Assembly: GCA_964368645.1 (NCBI GenBank)
Contig: CAYJBY010000018.1
Location: forward strand, 1-60,494
DNA from: JAEDHM01 sp964368645
GTDB taxonomy: Bacteria > Bacillota > Clostridia > Christensenellales > CAG-1252
DNA: 60,494 bases
Reading direction: 5' to 3'
The notes beneath the pieces are model-generated. The model had not been told where the DNA came from, made no database searches, and worked only from the letters and a program-made list of their open reading frames with translations. A program made the translations under genes and the position numbers. Numbering within the stretch: the stretch's first letter is position 1; every line of letters begins with the position of its first letter. Below, piece by piece: positions 1 through 8,835 of the stretch.

Positions 1-60
1 GCGTGATTTTTGCTAGGGGTGCGTAATTGTATTAATATAGGTCAACAAACACAAACTAAT

Positions 61-109
61 AAATCCGAATTCAGTCGTAACAAGACTGGTTCGGGTTTAT
101 TTTTTATTT
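61..109 (+). terminator. Rho-independent terminator of a gene left of the window
   Basis: A GC-containing stem is formed by 61-76 and 84-98 (CCGAA pairs with TTCGG and TCAGTC with GACTGG, with one bulge). It is followed by a T-rich run to 109. The orientation suits a plus-strand gene that ends before the window. Confidence 0.75.
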
Positions 110-352
110 CCGATTAAAGCAAAAAGCGGCAACGCGTGGTACTTCCGTATAATCAAAGCAAAACGAATAATAATTGCCTTTTGCACTCCGTATAAGGCGA
201 ACCGTCTTACCTAACGTATGTTGCATTACTTTACGTATCGTCCTGCTAAACCTATTATAAGACTTAACGCGTTGTACTCCTTAATGCCTTGTCCTGATGT
301 TTACCATATTGCTTAATCCGTGACTTATAGCTTAATAATCGCGCTGACATAC
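110..352. other. non-coding stretch, no gene seen
   Basis: Between the left-edge terminator and the terminator of the sugar symporter I see no reading frame with a ribosome site and no RNA gene. The sequence is AT-rich, with loosely recurring TTAC and CCTTAT words and no clear repeat unit. Confidence 0.5.
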
Positions 353-384
353 AAAAAGCGCCCTCGCAAGAGAGTGCTTTTTTG
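353..384 (-). terminator. terminator of the sugar symporter gene
   Basis: AAAGC and CCTC pair with AGAG and GCTTT around a short loop, flanked by A-runs and T-runs on both sides, so it may work in both directions. It lies about 65 bases downstream of the minus-strand symporter stop codon. Confidence 0.7.
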
Positions 385-449
385 TTGGTTGGTTTAATTT
401 TCAACGCTTATTAGCGGAGCGACCTTTAATCGCAGTTACCGCAACGGCA

Positions 450-2159
450 TTATTTATCCGTATCCGTGTTGATGTTATCGGGAGATACTTCCGAAACCGT
501 GTCGGCATCACCCTCGGGGATGGTGCTTACGTCGGCGTTTTCCGCACAGGAATCCGTTTCCGCATTATTGCCGTCCGCGCCGTCAACTGCGGTCAGTCCT
601 GCTTTTTCCGCCTTAGCGGCGTTAATTTGGTTAACCGCTTCCTGCTGTTCCTTCTCGTTAAACTTATAGAAGAAGAGCGGAACTACCGTTAGGAAGAAGC
701 TGATTGCCGCTATAAGCACCAGCATAATCCACATTGTGTCCTTATCGCCCGAGGTCAGTGCGTCGGGGTTGTTGGCTTCTACGTTAGCCATATGGTAAGC
801 AAGCACGCCAACGAACGCGCCTATCGCCATACCCACCTTATTGATAAGGGTTTGCATTGCAAAGCAGATACCTTCCGCACGTTCGCCCGTCTTCAACTGA
901 AGGTACTCCACGGTGTCGCCTATCATTGCGTAGGTTAAGATATTTCCGAAGCCTGTAGGCACTCCTGCCACTACCAAGGCAATTAAAAGCGTAACGATGG
1001 TTGCCGTATTGGCGTAGTTGCCTTTAGCGGTGACTATGCCCACAACGAAAGCCACCAGCATAGCTATACCGCCTACGATATGCGACCAGATATAGGTGTT
1101 GCGCTTGCCGAATTTTTTGGTGCAATAGGGAACCAACAGGGAGGCTATCAAGCCGCCGGGAACAACCGCCATAGTAAACAGCGTGTAAAGTCCCTCGCCC
1201 TGCATACCGAAAAGCTGATATTTTGCCCAAACGTACTTGGCGAAATACAATCCGCCCGTGTAGGTGAAGAGCATTCTCGCCGCGCCGCCGATACCTGACA
1301 GCACTATAAGCATAAGGGGCTTGTTCTTAAACAGAAGTTTAAGGTTGTGTCCGAGAGAGGGCGGATTATCCAACGACTGGTTACGTTCCTTGGTGTTCTT
1401 AAAGCCGAGGAAGAAAAGGGGTACCGCGATAACACAGCAGACTATAGCCGCTATGAAATATATCCATCTAAGGTCGGAAGCAATGGAGTTTTTCACACCC
1501 TCGATAACGCTTTCCGCCGCGCCGCCTTTAATTAAGTCGGAAAGAGCCTTTTGCTTATCGGCGGTGACGTTAGAGGTAATTTGGGGAACAACTATCGTAA
1601 CGATACCTGCGCCCAGCGTGCAGACAAGTCTTGCCACGGTAAGCAGATTACCGCGTCTGTAGGTGTCGTTGGACATAGCCGTGGAAAGTCCCCAGTAAGG
1701 CACGTCCGCAACGGTATAGACCATACCCCACAAAACGTAAACCACGGAAATCGCCGCAAAGCCGCCGGGATTATTGGGATACCAAGGCAAGAAGCAGATT
1801 ATCGTCATAATGGCGATAGGCATTGCCATCCATTTAAGGAAAGGACGGCACTTGCCCCACTTGGTACGGGTGCGGTCAACGATTGAGCCCATAATCGGAT
1901 CGTTAAGCGCGTCGAATATTCTGGCGAAAAGCATCAAAAGCGCCACCGACAGTGCGCCGAAGCCTATAGCGTCGGTCATAAACACCGTAAGGTAGGAGCC
2001 GATAATCGTGCAGATAAGGTTCTGACCGAAGCCGCAGAGGGAATAGCTTATCCCTTCCTTGGGCTGAAGCTCGCCGTCACCGGGAACGGCTGAGAACAAT
2101 TTGTAAAGAAAGCCGGGCTTAGTCCCTTCCGAACCGGCTGTTTTTGCTGTTTTTGCCAT
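450..2159 (-). CDS. GPH-family (MFS) sugar:cation symporter
   Basis: A 569-residue polytopic membrane protein with about twelve hydrophobic segments. It resembles the glycoside-pentoside-hexuronide:cation symporters (MelB/XynP type), which take up glycosides with Na+ or H+. Family-like features are the N-terminal LCGFGQNL region, the DPIMGSIVDRT loop after the second helix and PYWGL near residue 150. The C-terminal 60 residues are an acidic Asp/Glu/Ala tail without homology to the transporter core. I chose the ATG at 2159 rather than a frame 18 codons longer, because GAGGCG lies just upstream on the minus strand and the extra residues are Arg/Phe-rich. The substrate cannot be read from the sequence. 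It is a single gene with its own promoter and terminator. Confidence 0.85.
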   Translation of the reverse strand: MAKTAKTAGSEGTKPGFLYKLFSAVPGDGELQPKEGISYSLCGFGQNLICTIIGSYLTVFMTDAIGFGALSVALLMLFARIFDALNDPIMGSIVDRTRTKWGKCRPFLKWMAMPIAIMTIICFLPWYPNNPGGFAAISVVYVLWGMVYTVADVPYWGLSTAMSNDTYRRGNLLTVARLVCTLGAGIVTIVVPQITSNVTADKQKALSDLIKGGAAESVIEGVKNSIASDLRWIYFIAAIVCCVIAVPLFFLGFKNTKERNQSLDNPPSLGHNLKLLFKNKPLMLIVLSGIGGAARMLFTYTGGLYFAKYVWAKYQLFGMQGEGLYTLFTMAVVPGGLIASLLVPYCTKKFGKRNTYIWSHIVGGIAMLVAFVVGIVTAKGNYANTATIVTLLIALVVAGVPTGFGNILTYAMIGDTVEYLQLKTGERAEGICFAMQTLINKVGMAIGAFVGVLAYHMANVEANNPDALTSGDKDTMWIMLVLIAAISFFLTVVPLFFYKFNEKEQQEAVNQINAAKAEKAGLTAVDGADGNNAETDSCAENADVSTIPEGDADTVSEVSPDNINTDTDK

Positions 2160-2262
2160 ATACGCGCCTCTTATAATAAAAAATAGGAAAAAGGGGAAAG
2201 CCCTCCGCCGCAAACGCGGTAAAACGCCACTCGGATACCACTGCCGCCCTGTCTCCTTGAAT

Positions 2263-2292
2263 ATTGTAACAGCTTACAGACCTATAAATCAA
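2263..2292 (-). promoter_or_regulatory. sigma-A-like promoter of the sugar symporter
   Basis: On the minus strand TTGATT (2292-2287) and TACAAT (2268-2263) are separated by 18 bases, about 100 bases upstream of the symporter start. Confidence 0.55.
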
Positions 2293-2393
2293 CCCCAAAA
2301 GTAAGAAAAATCAGAAAACTCCGCCGCGTTTTAAGGGCGGTTTTCCGCCGACTCCGCACCCCCTCGTAAAAGCGGTGAGGAAGTAATTGGCTA

Positions 2394-2422
2394 TTGACAA
2401 GACTCATACTAACTTGTATAAT
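2394..2422 (+). promoter_or_regulatory. consensus sigma-A promoter of the padR operon
   Basis: TTGACA (2394-2399) and TATAAT (2417-2422) are both perfect consensus hexamers with 17-base spacing, 44 bases upstream of the padR start. Confidence 0.88.
2406..2419 (+). promoter_or_regulatory. putative PadR operator overlapping the promoter
   Basis: The inverted repeat ATAC-N6-GTAT lies in the spacer and enters the -10 box. PadR regulators typically bind ATAC/GTAT-type dyads and repress their own operon, so autoregulation is likely. The site assignment is inference. Confidence 0.5.
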
Positions 2423-2465
2423 ATATATTACTGCGATTTGGGCGTTCGCCCGCAAGGAGGATTAT

Positions 2466-2999
2466 ATGTTAAAACATGGAATATTGGGTTTGCTGGCATT
2501 GGGAGATTCCTCCGGCTACGATATCAGTTTGGGCTTTTCTGAGGGACTAAGCTATTTTTGGGTAGCCAATCAAAGTCAAATCTATAGGGAGCTTAACGGT
2601 ATGGAGCGCAGCGGTTGGGTGGCAAGCTACCGCGAGGAGCAGGAAACCCGTCCCGACAAGCGTATATACACCTTAACCGCCGAGGGCAGAGCGGAGCTTA
2701 TCGACTGGCTGAAAGCGGACGGCGTGGAGCAGCTTTTGGTTATCCGCAGTCCGATTTTGATGAAACTGTTTTTTGCCGGCGCGGTGGAGAAAGCCGACGT
2801 TGTCAAGCTGTTGACGGAGTTCCAAGCCGCCTGCGCCAAGAAGCTGGAGCGGATTACGTCCATACAGAGCGAAAGCGGAACCTACGCCGAGGAGAATCCC
2901 CCTTATTGGAGATACACCACCGACTATTGCGACGGCTATTACCGCTTTTTGATTGATTGGGCGCAGAGAACTCTGGAGGATATAAGGAGATATCTATGA
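2466..2999 (+). CDS. PadR-family transcriptional regulator
   Basis: A 177-residue protein with an N-terminal PadR winged helix (residues 1-75: MLKHGILGLLALGD, then QIYRELNGMERSGWV and the wing around RIYTLTAEGRAEL). A helical C-terminal dimerisation part (80-177) is typical of the long subfamily (AphA/Vir type). The ATG at 2466 is preceded by AAGGAGG at 2454, which rules out the earlier in-frame ATG that overlaps the promoter. The stop overlaps the start of the next gene (ATGA), so translation is probably coupled. It most likely represses its own operon, including the lipoprotein and peptidase, in response to an unknown ligand. Confidence 0.9.
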   Translation: MLKHGILGLLALGDSSGYDISLGFSEGLSYFWVANQSQIYRELNGMERSGWVASYREEQETRPDKRIYTLTAEGRAELIDWLKADGVEQLLVIRSPILMKLFFAGAVEKADVVKLLTEFQAACAKKLERITSIQSESGTYAEENPPYWRYTTDYCDGYYRFLIDWAQRTLEDIRRYL

Positions 3000-4387
3000 A
3001 AAAATCCCTTTTGATACTTTCGGCAGTGCTGATAGCCGCCGTGTTTTGCGTAGGGCTTACCGCCTGCAACGGCGGTAACGGCGACGCCGTGAGCATAGCC
3101 ATTGTCAGCCTGCCCGAAAAAACGGAATATTTAGTAGGGGAAGCGTTTGACTGCACAGGCTTGAAAATCGTAACCCGTGACTCCGTAGGCACCAGCAGTG
3201 ACCAAATACAAGTCACCGCGGATATGATAGACTTTGACAACTCACAGCTGGGGGAAACCACTGTGACGATAACCTATAAGGTCAGCCGCAAGCAGAGCTA
3301 TTACGCTACCTTCAAGGTGAAAATCGTACCGCCGAGAGTTACGTCCATCTCGATTACCACTATGCCTGAGGTGACGGACTGGGTGGACGGACAGACCATC
3401 AGCCTTAAGGGAATGGTCGCTAGGGTTACTTATTCGGACGGAACAGCGGCAGACGTGAACGGCGAGCAGTTTAACTTTACCCCCACCCAAGCGAAATCAA
3501 GCGTGGCGGTCAACGACAAAATGCTAATAACCGTAACCAAGGGCTCCAACAGCGCAACGGCTAAATTTGAAATCAACGTCAAGCCCAGAACGGTAGAAGG
3601 CTTACAGACCTACACCGCCGCCAACAAAACCACCTACGTGGAGGGCGAGGAGTTTTCCGCAGAGGGTTTAAGACTTATGCTGACTTACAACGACGGCAGT
3701 TTTGAGCTGATAGATACGGACGAGGTGGAGTTTAACAGCTTTATCTTCGCCTTAGGCGACGACCACGTTACCTTAAGCGCGTTAGGCTATACCCTCGATT
3801 ACCCCGTTACCGTAGAGCCTAAAAAAATCGCCACTATCGCAGTGGGAGCCAACGCCTCGTACAAAACCGAATACATAGAGGGCGACGCTCTCAACCTTTC
3901 GGGGCTTTACTTTGACGTAACCTACCAAAACGCCGAGCCGTCCTCGATATTGTACGACGACACTCTCAACACCGTTTTCGTGCTGTCCTCCGCAATCGCG
4001 GTTAAGGACGCAACCTACGTTACCCTTACCTACAACTACGGAGAGGAGCTTTCCGCAACGGTCAACGTACCGATTACAGTCAGCACCCTCGCCGTGACCT
4101 CTATAGTTAACGTGCTGGACGATCCTTCCGCAGAGTACGTTCTGGGCGAAAACGAGTTCGTTGACTTTAAGAGCGTGCGCCTTATTGCGATGTACAATAA
4201 GGAAAACAAGTCCGAGTTTATTTTCGGCAGTGACGAAAACAACAATTTGTATATGGCGGAGGGTGTGAGCTGTACCCTAAAAGCGGACGAGAACAACGGA
4301 CAGGTTGCCGTAACCGCGTTGGGAGATTACACCTTTACGGTGGTTTATCAGGGCAAAAGCTGGAGCTTTACTTATCACGTAAGATAG
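2996..4387 (+). CDS. lipoprotein with repeated bacterial Ig-like domains
   Basis: A 463-residue exported lipoprotein. A signal peptide (residues 2-23) ends in lipobox LTAC with the lipidated Cys at 24. The rest consists of about five units of roughly 80 residues. Each contains a variant of KTEYVEGEEFDLSGL followed by a YSDGT/YNDGS turn and a VTI/VTLTY strand, as in Big_3-type bacterial Ig-like domains used as rigid stalks on the surface. No catalytic domain is visible. It overlaps padR by four bases and is followed after 28 bases by the peptidase gene, so all three probably share a transcript. A binding or spacer role is inference. Confidence 0.85.
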   Translation: MKKSLLILSAVLIAAVFCVGLTACNGGNGDAVSIAIVSLPEKTEYLVGEAFDCTGLKIVTRDSVGTSSDQIQVTADMIDFDNSQLGETTVTITYKVSRKQSYYATFKVKIVPPRVTSISITTMPEVTDWVDGQTISLKGMVARVTYSDGTAADVNGEQFNFTPTQAKSSVAVNDKMLITVTKGSNSATAKFEINVKPRTVEGLQTYTAANKTTYVEGEEFSAEGLRLMLTYNDGSFELIDTDEVEFNSFIFALGDDHVTLSALGYTLDYPVTVEPKKIATIAVGANASYKTEYIEGDALNLSGLYFDVTYQNAEPSSILYDDTLNTVFVLSSAIAVKDATYVTLTYNYGEELSATVNVPITVSTLAVTSIVNVLDDPSAEYVLGENEFVDFKSVRLIAMYNKENKSEFIFGSDENNNLYMAEGVSCTLKADENNGQVAVTALGDYTFTVVYQGKSWSFTYHVR

Positions 4388-4415
4388 CGGCAAAAGCCGT
4401 TTTGGAGGTACTTAT

Positions 4416-5684
4416 ATGTCAATGGACTACAAGAAGAACGCAAGCGAAGTTTATGCCTTTATAGACAACGTGGTGAACAAGGTGGGACCTCGTCTGCCCG
4501 GCAGTGACGAGGAAAAACAGGGCGCCGCACTGATAAAAAAGGAATACGAGGAAACTATCGGCTTAAAAACCGTTTCCGAGCCTTTTAAGGTCGCCCCCTG
4601 CTGTAGTATAGGCTTCGTGCCTGTTTTGGGCTGGCTGAGTATTCTCGGCGTTTTGCTTACCTATCTGTATCCGCTTGCAGGAGCGATTTTTATTTCCGTA
4701 ATGTTCTTTTACAGCGTTACGATGGTACTGTTCTACGGTCACACCTTCGACTGGCTTTGGCCGAAAAAGGACAGCGAAAACTTTTACACCGTGCAGGAGC
4801 CCCTTGACGGCAAAACTCAATACACCGTTATGCTCAGCGCACACTACGACACCAGTTGGCATTGGCCTATGGCGTACAAAAATCCTAAAACCTTTGTGCC
4901 TAAGCTGGTTTACGGCATAGTATCCGTCATTCTGATGATTATTGCAGGCTTTATCCTCTTCGCCAACGGCGCGAATATGCCCGTATGGAAACTGGCGGCG
5001 CAGTATGCGGAGTGGTCGGGTAACGGCGGCGTATGGTTCGGACTTATCGTTCCCATATTCTGTTTGCCGGGACTGTTTTTCCTGACTCAATTCCTGTCCT
5101 ACGACAAGAAACTCGCCTCTCCCGGCGCGATGGACAATCTCACGGGCGTGGGCATTAATATGGAACTGGGAAGATACTACAATCAGCACCCCGAGGAGTT
5201 GCCTAAGGGCTGTCGCTTAATAGTGGGAGCTTTCGGCTGTGAGGAAGCGGGGCTGGTAGGCTCCAGAGCTTTTGTAAAACGTCACCGCAAGGACGGTATG
5301 CTGGATAATCTTTACCTTATCAATTTAGACAGTATCAGCGACGAGGAGTATTTTGAAACCGTCAAGGGCGATATTCTCCAATTCACCACCTTTGATAAGG
5401 GCTTAATCGACGACGCGCACGCCTGTATGAAAGAGGTGGGCGTTCAGATGAAGTCGGGCGGCATAATCTACAACCCCATAGGCGGTTGCGACAGCACGTC
5501 CTTTAAGCGCGTGGGGGTGAAAACCGTTACCATAGCGGCTCAAAATCCCGTAGCAACGGACTATTACCACACCACGGCGGACAGACCTGAAAGGCTTAAG
5601 GAATCCGTCTTTGCCGACTGCTTGCAGATTGTATGCAAGCTGATAGCAAAAATCGGCGAAAAGGAAAACGGAAAGCAAGGCTGA
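4416..5684 (+). CDS. membrane-anchored M28-family zinc peptidase
   Basis: A 422-residue protein with the M28 (aminopeptidase Y/S) fold and inserted hydrophobic helices at about residues 65-110 and 165-225. The five expected di-zinc ligands are visible in order: His of SAHYD, Asp of GAMDN, the Glu pair of GCEEAG, Asp of INLDS and His of YHTTAD. GGAGG precedes the ATG at 4416. Its third position in the padR operon suggests the lipoprotein and peptidase act together at the cell surface; the substrate is unknown. The last codons lie inside a 40-bp repeat that continues past the stop, so the Lys-rich C-terminus may be a repeat-derived extension. Confidence 0.85.
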   Translation: MSMDYKKNASEVYAFIDNVVNKVGPRLPGSDEEKQGAALIKKEYEETIGLKTVSEPFKVAPCCSIGFVPVLGWLSILGVLLTYLYPLAGAIFISVMFFYSVTMVLFYGHTFDWLWPKKDSENFYTVQEPLDGKTQYTVMLSAHYDTSWHWPMAYKNPKTFVPKLVYGIVSVILMIIAGFILFANGANMPVWKLAAQYAEWSGNGGVWFGLIVPIFCLPGLFFLTQFLSYDKKLASPGAMDNLTGVGINMELGRYYNQHPEELPKGCRLIVGAFGCEEAGLVGSRAFVKRHRKDGMLDNLYLINLDSISDEEYFETVKGDILQFTTFDKGLIDDAHACMKEVGVQMKSGGIIYNPIGGCDSTSFKRVGVKTVTIAAQNPVATDYYHTTADRPERLKESVFADCLQIVCKLIAKIGEKENGKQG

Positions 5685-5768
5685 CGGCGAAATCGGCAAA
5701 AAAAGCGGAAAGAAGTACGGCTGACGGCGAAAATCGGCGAAAAGCGGAAAGAAGTACGGCTGACGGTG
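5649..5768 (+). repeat. three tandem ~40-bp units spanning the peptidase stop codon
   Basis: Units of 41, 40 and 39 bases begin at 5649, 5690 and 5730. Each starts with AAATCGGC and ends with GGCTGACGG; the internal GCGGAAAG differs slightly. The first unit encodes the last residues of the M28 peptidase including its TGA; the others are non-coding. Confidence 0.85.
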
Positions 5769-5861
5769 AAATCCGTATTGCAGTACGGGCGGCTTGCCCT
5801 TGCGCCTTTGGTGCTGCGGCCGCGCAAAACCGAAAGATTTTATTTTGATAACTAAAACGGC

Positions 5862-5892
5862 AAAAGCCCCGAACTTGTATCGGGGCTTTTTT
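5862..5892. terminator. bidirectional terminator between the peptidase and DUF1540 genes
   Basis: A perfect stem AAAAGCCCCGA / TCGGGGCTTTT flanks a six-base loop, with T-runs on both strands. It separates two converging genes. Confidence 0.9.
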
Positions 5893-5947
5893 ATTACAAT
5901 CCGCCGCTTTCGGAAGGATAGGCGACAGCGGCAGGGGAGCTATTGAC

Positions 5948-6259
5948 CTATTCGGGCTTTCTGCGGCTGAAGCAACGGGTGCGGAAAACGCCGTCCTCAA
6001 TAGTCAGGTTTTCCCGACCGCAGATTTGGTTGTTATTGAACACGCACTCCGCACTGCACTGAACAACGGTTTCGGGTTCTTCTATCGCGTCTGCTGAGGG
6101 AGCCATTTCGTACTCCTTGAAAAGCTGTTCCAAGGAACCCCCCGCTCTTTTCAGCTTGGTTTTGCAAACCGCGCCCTCCGAAACGTCTATAATGCCTGCC
6201 ATACAGCGGTTGCCGTAATTATGCTCGCAGTTGGCGGTGGTACATCTTAATCCTTTCAT
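5948..6259 (-). CDS. DUF1540 cysteine-rich small protein (two copies)
   Basis: A 103-residue protein with two Cys-rich modules. The first (residues 5-35) follows the DUF1540 pattern C-x5-C-x-H-N-x5-C-x-A-x-x-I-x-V ... C; the second (about 68-98) has C-x3-C-x2-N-x4-C-x-x-x-x-L-x-I and a final Cys. DUF1540 proteins are common in Clostridia and are thought to bind metal; the function is unknown. I chose the ATG at 6259, seven bases after AGGAGG on the minus strand, over a TTG two codons upstream. It is monocistronic and converges on the peptidase operon. Confidence 0.85.
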   Translation of the reverse strand: MKGLRCTTANCEHNYGNRCMAGIIDVSEGAVCKTKLKRAGGSLEQLFKEYEMAPSADAIEEPETVVQCSAECVFNNNQICGRENLTIEDGVFRTRCFSRRKPE

Positions 6260-6310
6260 ATTCAAACCTCCTTTTTCTGTTATTATTTCCGTTTGGTCGG
6301 GTTTTTATGC

Positions 6311-6338
6311 TTGATATGGGCGGTGATTGTGTTATAAT
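6311..6338 (+). promoter_or_regulatory. promoter of rplI
   Basis: TTGATA (6311-6316) and TATAAT (6333-6338) are spaced by 16 bases, 26 bases upstream of the L9 start codon. Confidence 0.75.
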
Positions 6339-6363
6339 AATAAAAACTAAGGAGCATAACGAT

Positions 6364-6819
6364 ATGAAGGTTATACTGTTACAGGACGTAAAAAATCAAG
6401 GCAAAAAGAACGATATAGTCAACGTCAGCGACGGTTTCGCGCTTAATTTTCTGATTCCGCGCGGCTTGGCGGCTCCTGCGACGCAGGGCGTTATCAACGA
6501 GGCGGCGGACAAGAAGACAGCCGAAAAAATCAGACTTGAGAAAGCCAAGCAAAAGGCTCTTGAGGATAAGGAAACCCTAAGCAGTGCAACGGTTCACGTT
6601 AAGGTGAAAAGCGGCAGTGCGGAGGGCAAGATTTTCGGCAGTGTTACCACTAAGGAAATCGCGGCGGAGCTTAACGCTATGGGCTTTGCGGTTGACAAGA
6701 AGGATATTACTCTCAAGGAGCCTATCCGCAAATTAGGACGCGATTTTGTGGAAATCAGACTTTTCCACGGCATATCCGCCAAGGTAAACGTGGTGGTAGA
6801 GCCGGAAACCAAGAACTGA
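6364..6819 (+). CDS. rplI: 50S ribosomal protein L9
   Basis: A 151-residue protein of normal L9 length. It begins MKVILLQDVKNQGKK and continues with VSDGFALNFLIPRGLA, the rRNA-binding N-terminal domain (residues 1-52). A charged connecting helix rich in Lys/Glu (about 45-75) leads to the C-terminal domain containing GSAEGKIFGSVT and VEIRLFHGISAKV. AAGGAG at 6350 sets the ATG at 6364; a longer frame upstream overlaps the promoter. Here L9 is not beside rpsF, rpsR or dnaB, so it is a lone gene with its own promoter. Confidence 0.96.
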   Translation: MKVILLQDVKNQGKKNDIVNVSDGFALNFLIPRGLAAPATQGVINEAADKKTAEKIRLEKAKQKALEDKETLSSATVHVKVKSGSAEGKIFGSVTTKEIAAELNAMGFAVDKKDITLKEPIRKLGRDFVEIRLFHGISAKVNVVVEPETKN

Positions 6820-6946
6820 AATCCGAACGTGTACGTTAAGGGGTATTACAACGGGGCGGCGGTGACGCTACCCTCGGTTTTGTCCGTCTGCTACAGAAAA
6901 CCCACGGCAGGATAAGCACGGCTACGGTTAAAAAGGAGTTTTTATT

Positions 6947-7693
6947 ATGTTATCTATTTACGCATATTTCGGTTACAGCCTAACCCCCGAGGAGCGGTTT
7001 GCTCTCATCAAGAAGTATTTTCAGGGCGCGGCGGTTTGGCGCGGAGAGGATTTTAGGCTCAATTCAGGCATCACCGACCACATACAGGACGGCATTATCC
7101 GCGAAACGGACGTTAAGATTTCCTACGCGCACGCGCCTATCCGTCTTACTCCCTATCTCAATAACGGCTACTACTACCGCAAGGAAACGCTGAAAACCTA
7201 TAAGCTGTGGATTAGAGGCTGTAAGGAGCGCGGCATACCCGTAATGACCATTCACGCCGAGAATCTTACCAAGGCAGGCATAGAGAATATCCGCGAGCTG
7301 GCGGCGTTTGCTTGCGAGGACGGCGTTAAGCTGGCGGTGGAAAACACCGTAGGCGACGCCCCCTTTGACGAGCTGTTTTCCGCTGTCGATAACGTATATT
7401 TTTGCTTTGACAGCTGTCACGCGGCTATGAACAAGGACGTCAAGGGCAATATGCTCACAAAGTACGGCGAAAGGCTTGCGGCTCTCAATATCTCGGACAG
7501 CGACGGCATCGGCGACAGTCATTTGCTCCCCGGTGACGGCGTTTGCGACTGGGAACACATAGCCGAAAAGCTACGCAAGCTTAAGTACAACGGCGACTAT
7601 ACCGCCGAGGTCTTTGCAGGGAGCGCGATAACCGATCCCGACGCGTTCGTCAAGGCGGCGGCGGACAGAATGAAAAATCTCTTTGCTCTTTAA
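6947..7693 (+). CDS. sugar phosphate isomerase/epimerase-like TIM-barrel protein
   Basis: A 248-residue protein of the xylose isomerase-like TIM-barrel (AP endonuclease family 2) superfamily. Barrel motifs are VMTIHAEN, KLAVENT (a metal-binding Glu), VYFCFDSCHA (metal-binding Asp and His), LNISDSDG, HLLPGDGVCDW and GDYTAEVF. These enzymes isomerise or epimerise sugars or inositols; the metal-ligand set looks intact, but the substrate is not readable. AAGGAG lies upstream of the ATG at 6947. It sits alone between rplI and the protease. Confidence 0.8.
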   Translation: MLSIYAYFGYSLTPEERFALIKKYFQGAAVWRGEDFRLNSGITDHIQDGIIRETDVKISYAHAPIRLTPYLNNGYYYRKETLKTYKLWIRGCKERGIPVMTIHAENLTKAGIENIRELAAFACEDGVKLAVENTVGDAPFDELFSAVDNVYFCFDSCHAAMNKDVKGNMLTKYGERLAALNISDSDGIGDSHLLPGDGVCDWEHIAEKLRKLKYNGDYTAEVFAGSAITDPDAFVKAAADRMKNLFAL

Positions 7694-7779
7694 TGCGTTT
7701 TTAAGCTAGGCAGTGTATATTGTAGCAAACGTGGGTTTTATAATTCCGCGAAACCGTATAAAATACTAAAGAGGTAATT

Positions 7780-8835
7780 ATGGGTTTTTTTGATGACGAC
7801 GAAATAAACGATAGCGGCAACGGCGGTCAAAACGACAACGGCTACAATCAAGGCGGCTATAATTTTAATCCCAACGGCTACAATCAGGGCGGAGGAAGTT
7901 ATAATCAGGGCGGCGGCAAAACGGACGATTCTTACCGCAGAATGAAAAAACTTACCCTTATTATGGCGTTGGTTATGGTGGGCGTTATGATACTTAGCGT
8001 GGTTTTGTGCGCGGTTATCACTACGCAGGTTTTCAACGATAAGGTTGACGAGGCGGTTAAGGATTACAAGAGGGAGTACTATCTTCCCACCGATTATTCC
8101 AACGTGGCGTTAAGCGTTATCGACGCTAATCTCGATTCCGTTTTGGAACTGACCTGCACCGCTACTGTCAACAAACAGACCGTCACGGGAGCGGCAACGG
8201 GCTTTATCATCACTTCCGACGGTTACGTTATCACTAACTGTCACGTGGTTACTTACGAATACCAAAGCTCCACAGGCAAGGGTTGGTGGCAGTCCACAAC
8301 TATCGAAACCGCAGAGTACGACAGCATTACAGCTAACTTTATCTCAACAAGCAGTCTTTATAAGGCAGGCGGTTACCGTATGAAGGTTATTTCCACAGAC
8401 AGCCGCAACGATTTGGCTCTTTTGCAATTCGTGGATATGCCTTCCTCTATAAAACCCCTTACCTTCTGCGACTCCGACCTATTGACCTTAGGCGAGGAAA
8501 CCGTGGTTATAGGCAACGCGGAGGGCTACGGCTTGGCTGTCACTACAGGCGTTATCAGCAATCCTCACCGCACCTTTAAGAGTACGGACGATAACGGCAC
8601 ATATACAAGAGACGTTTTGCAAACGGACGCCGCGCTGAACCCCGGCAATTCAGGCGGTCCTATCTGCAATATCTATAACGAGATTATAGGCGTAGCGACC
8701 TTTAAGCTGGTGGACACCGAGAACGAGGGCTTGGGCTTCGGCGTGCTTTCCAACGTAGTTACCGACTTTATCGACAGCGTAGCCACCGCTAAGAATATAA
8801 CGGTCAATTACACCGTAAGCGAAAGAGGTCAGTAA
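7780..8835 (+). CDS. HtrA-like membrane-anchored trypsin-type serine protease without PDZ domain
   Basis: 351 residues. An Asn/Gly/Gln-rich cytoplasmic tail with YNQGG repeats (residues 10-47) is followed by one transmembrane helix (about 52-76) and an S1C protease domain (about 105-340). The catalytic triad is His155 (TNCHVV), Asp211 (RNDLALL) and Ser291 (NPGNSGGP). HtrA/DegP family members usually carry one or two PDZ domains after the protease domain, but this protein ends soon after it. It likely degrades damaged exported proteins at the outer face of the membrane. The last codons lie in a repeat that recurs downstream. Confidence 0.88.
   Translation: MGFFDDDEINDSGNGGQNDNGYNQGGYNFNPNGYNQGGGSYNQGGGKTDDSYRRMKKLTLIMALVMVGVMILSVVLCAVITTQVFNDKVDEAVKDYKREYYLPTDYSNVALSVIDANLDSVLELTCTATVNKQTVTGAATGFIITSDGYVITNCHVVTYEYQSSTGKGWWQSTTIETAEYDSITANFISTSSLYKAGGYRMKVISTDSRNDLALLQFVDMPSSIKPLTFCDSDLLTLGEETVVIGNAEGYGLAVTTGVISNPHRTFKSTDDNGTYTRDVLQTDAALNPGNSGGPICNIYNEIIGVATFKLVDTENEGLGFGVLSNVVTDFIDSVATAKNITVNYTVSERGQ

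Noticed and set aside
5596..6000. Minus-strand frames across the tandem repeats after the M28 gene
   Set aside because: Ser/Arg/Phe-rich translations of the 40-bp repeat; no ribosome site, and they cross a strong terminator.
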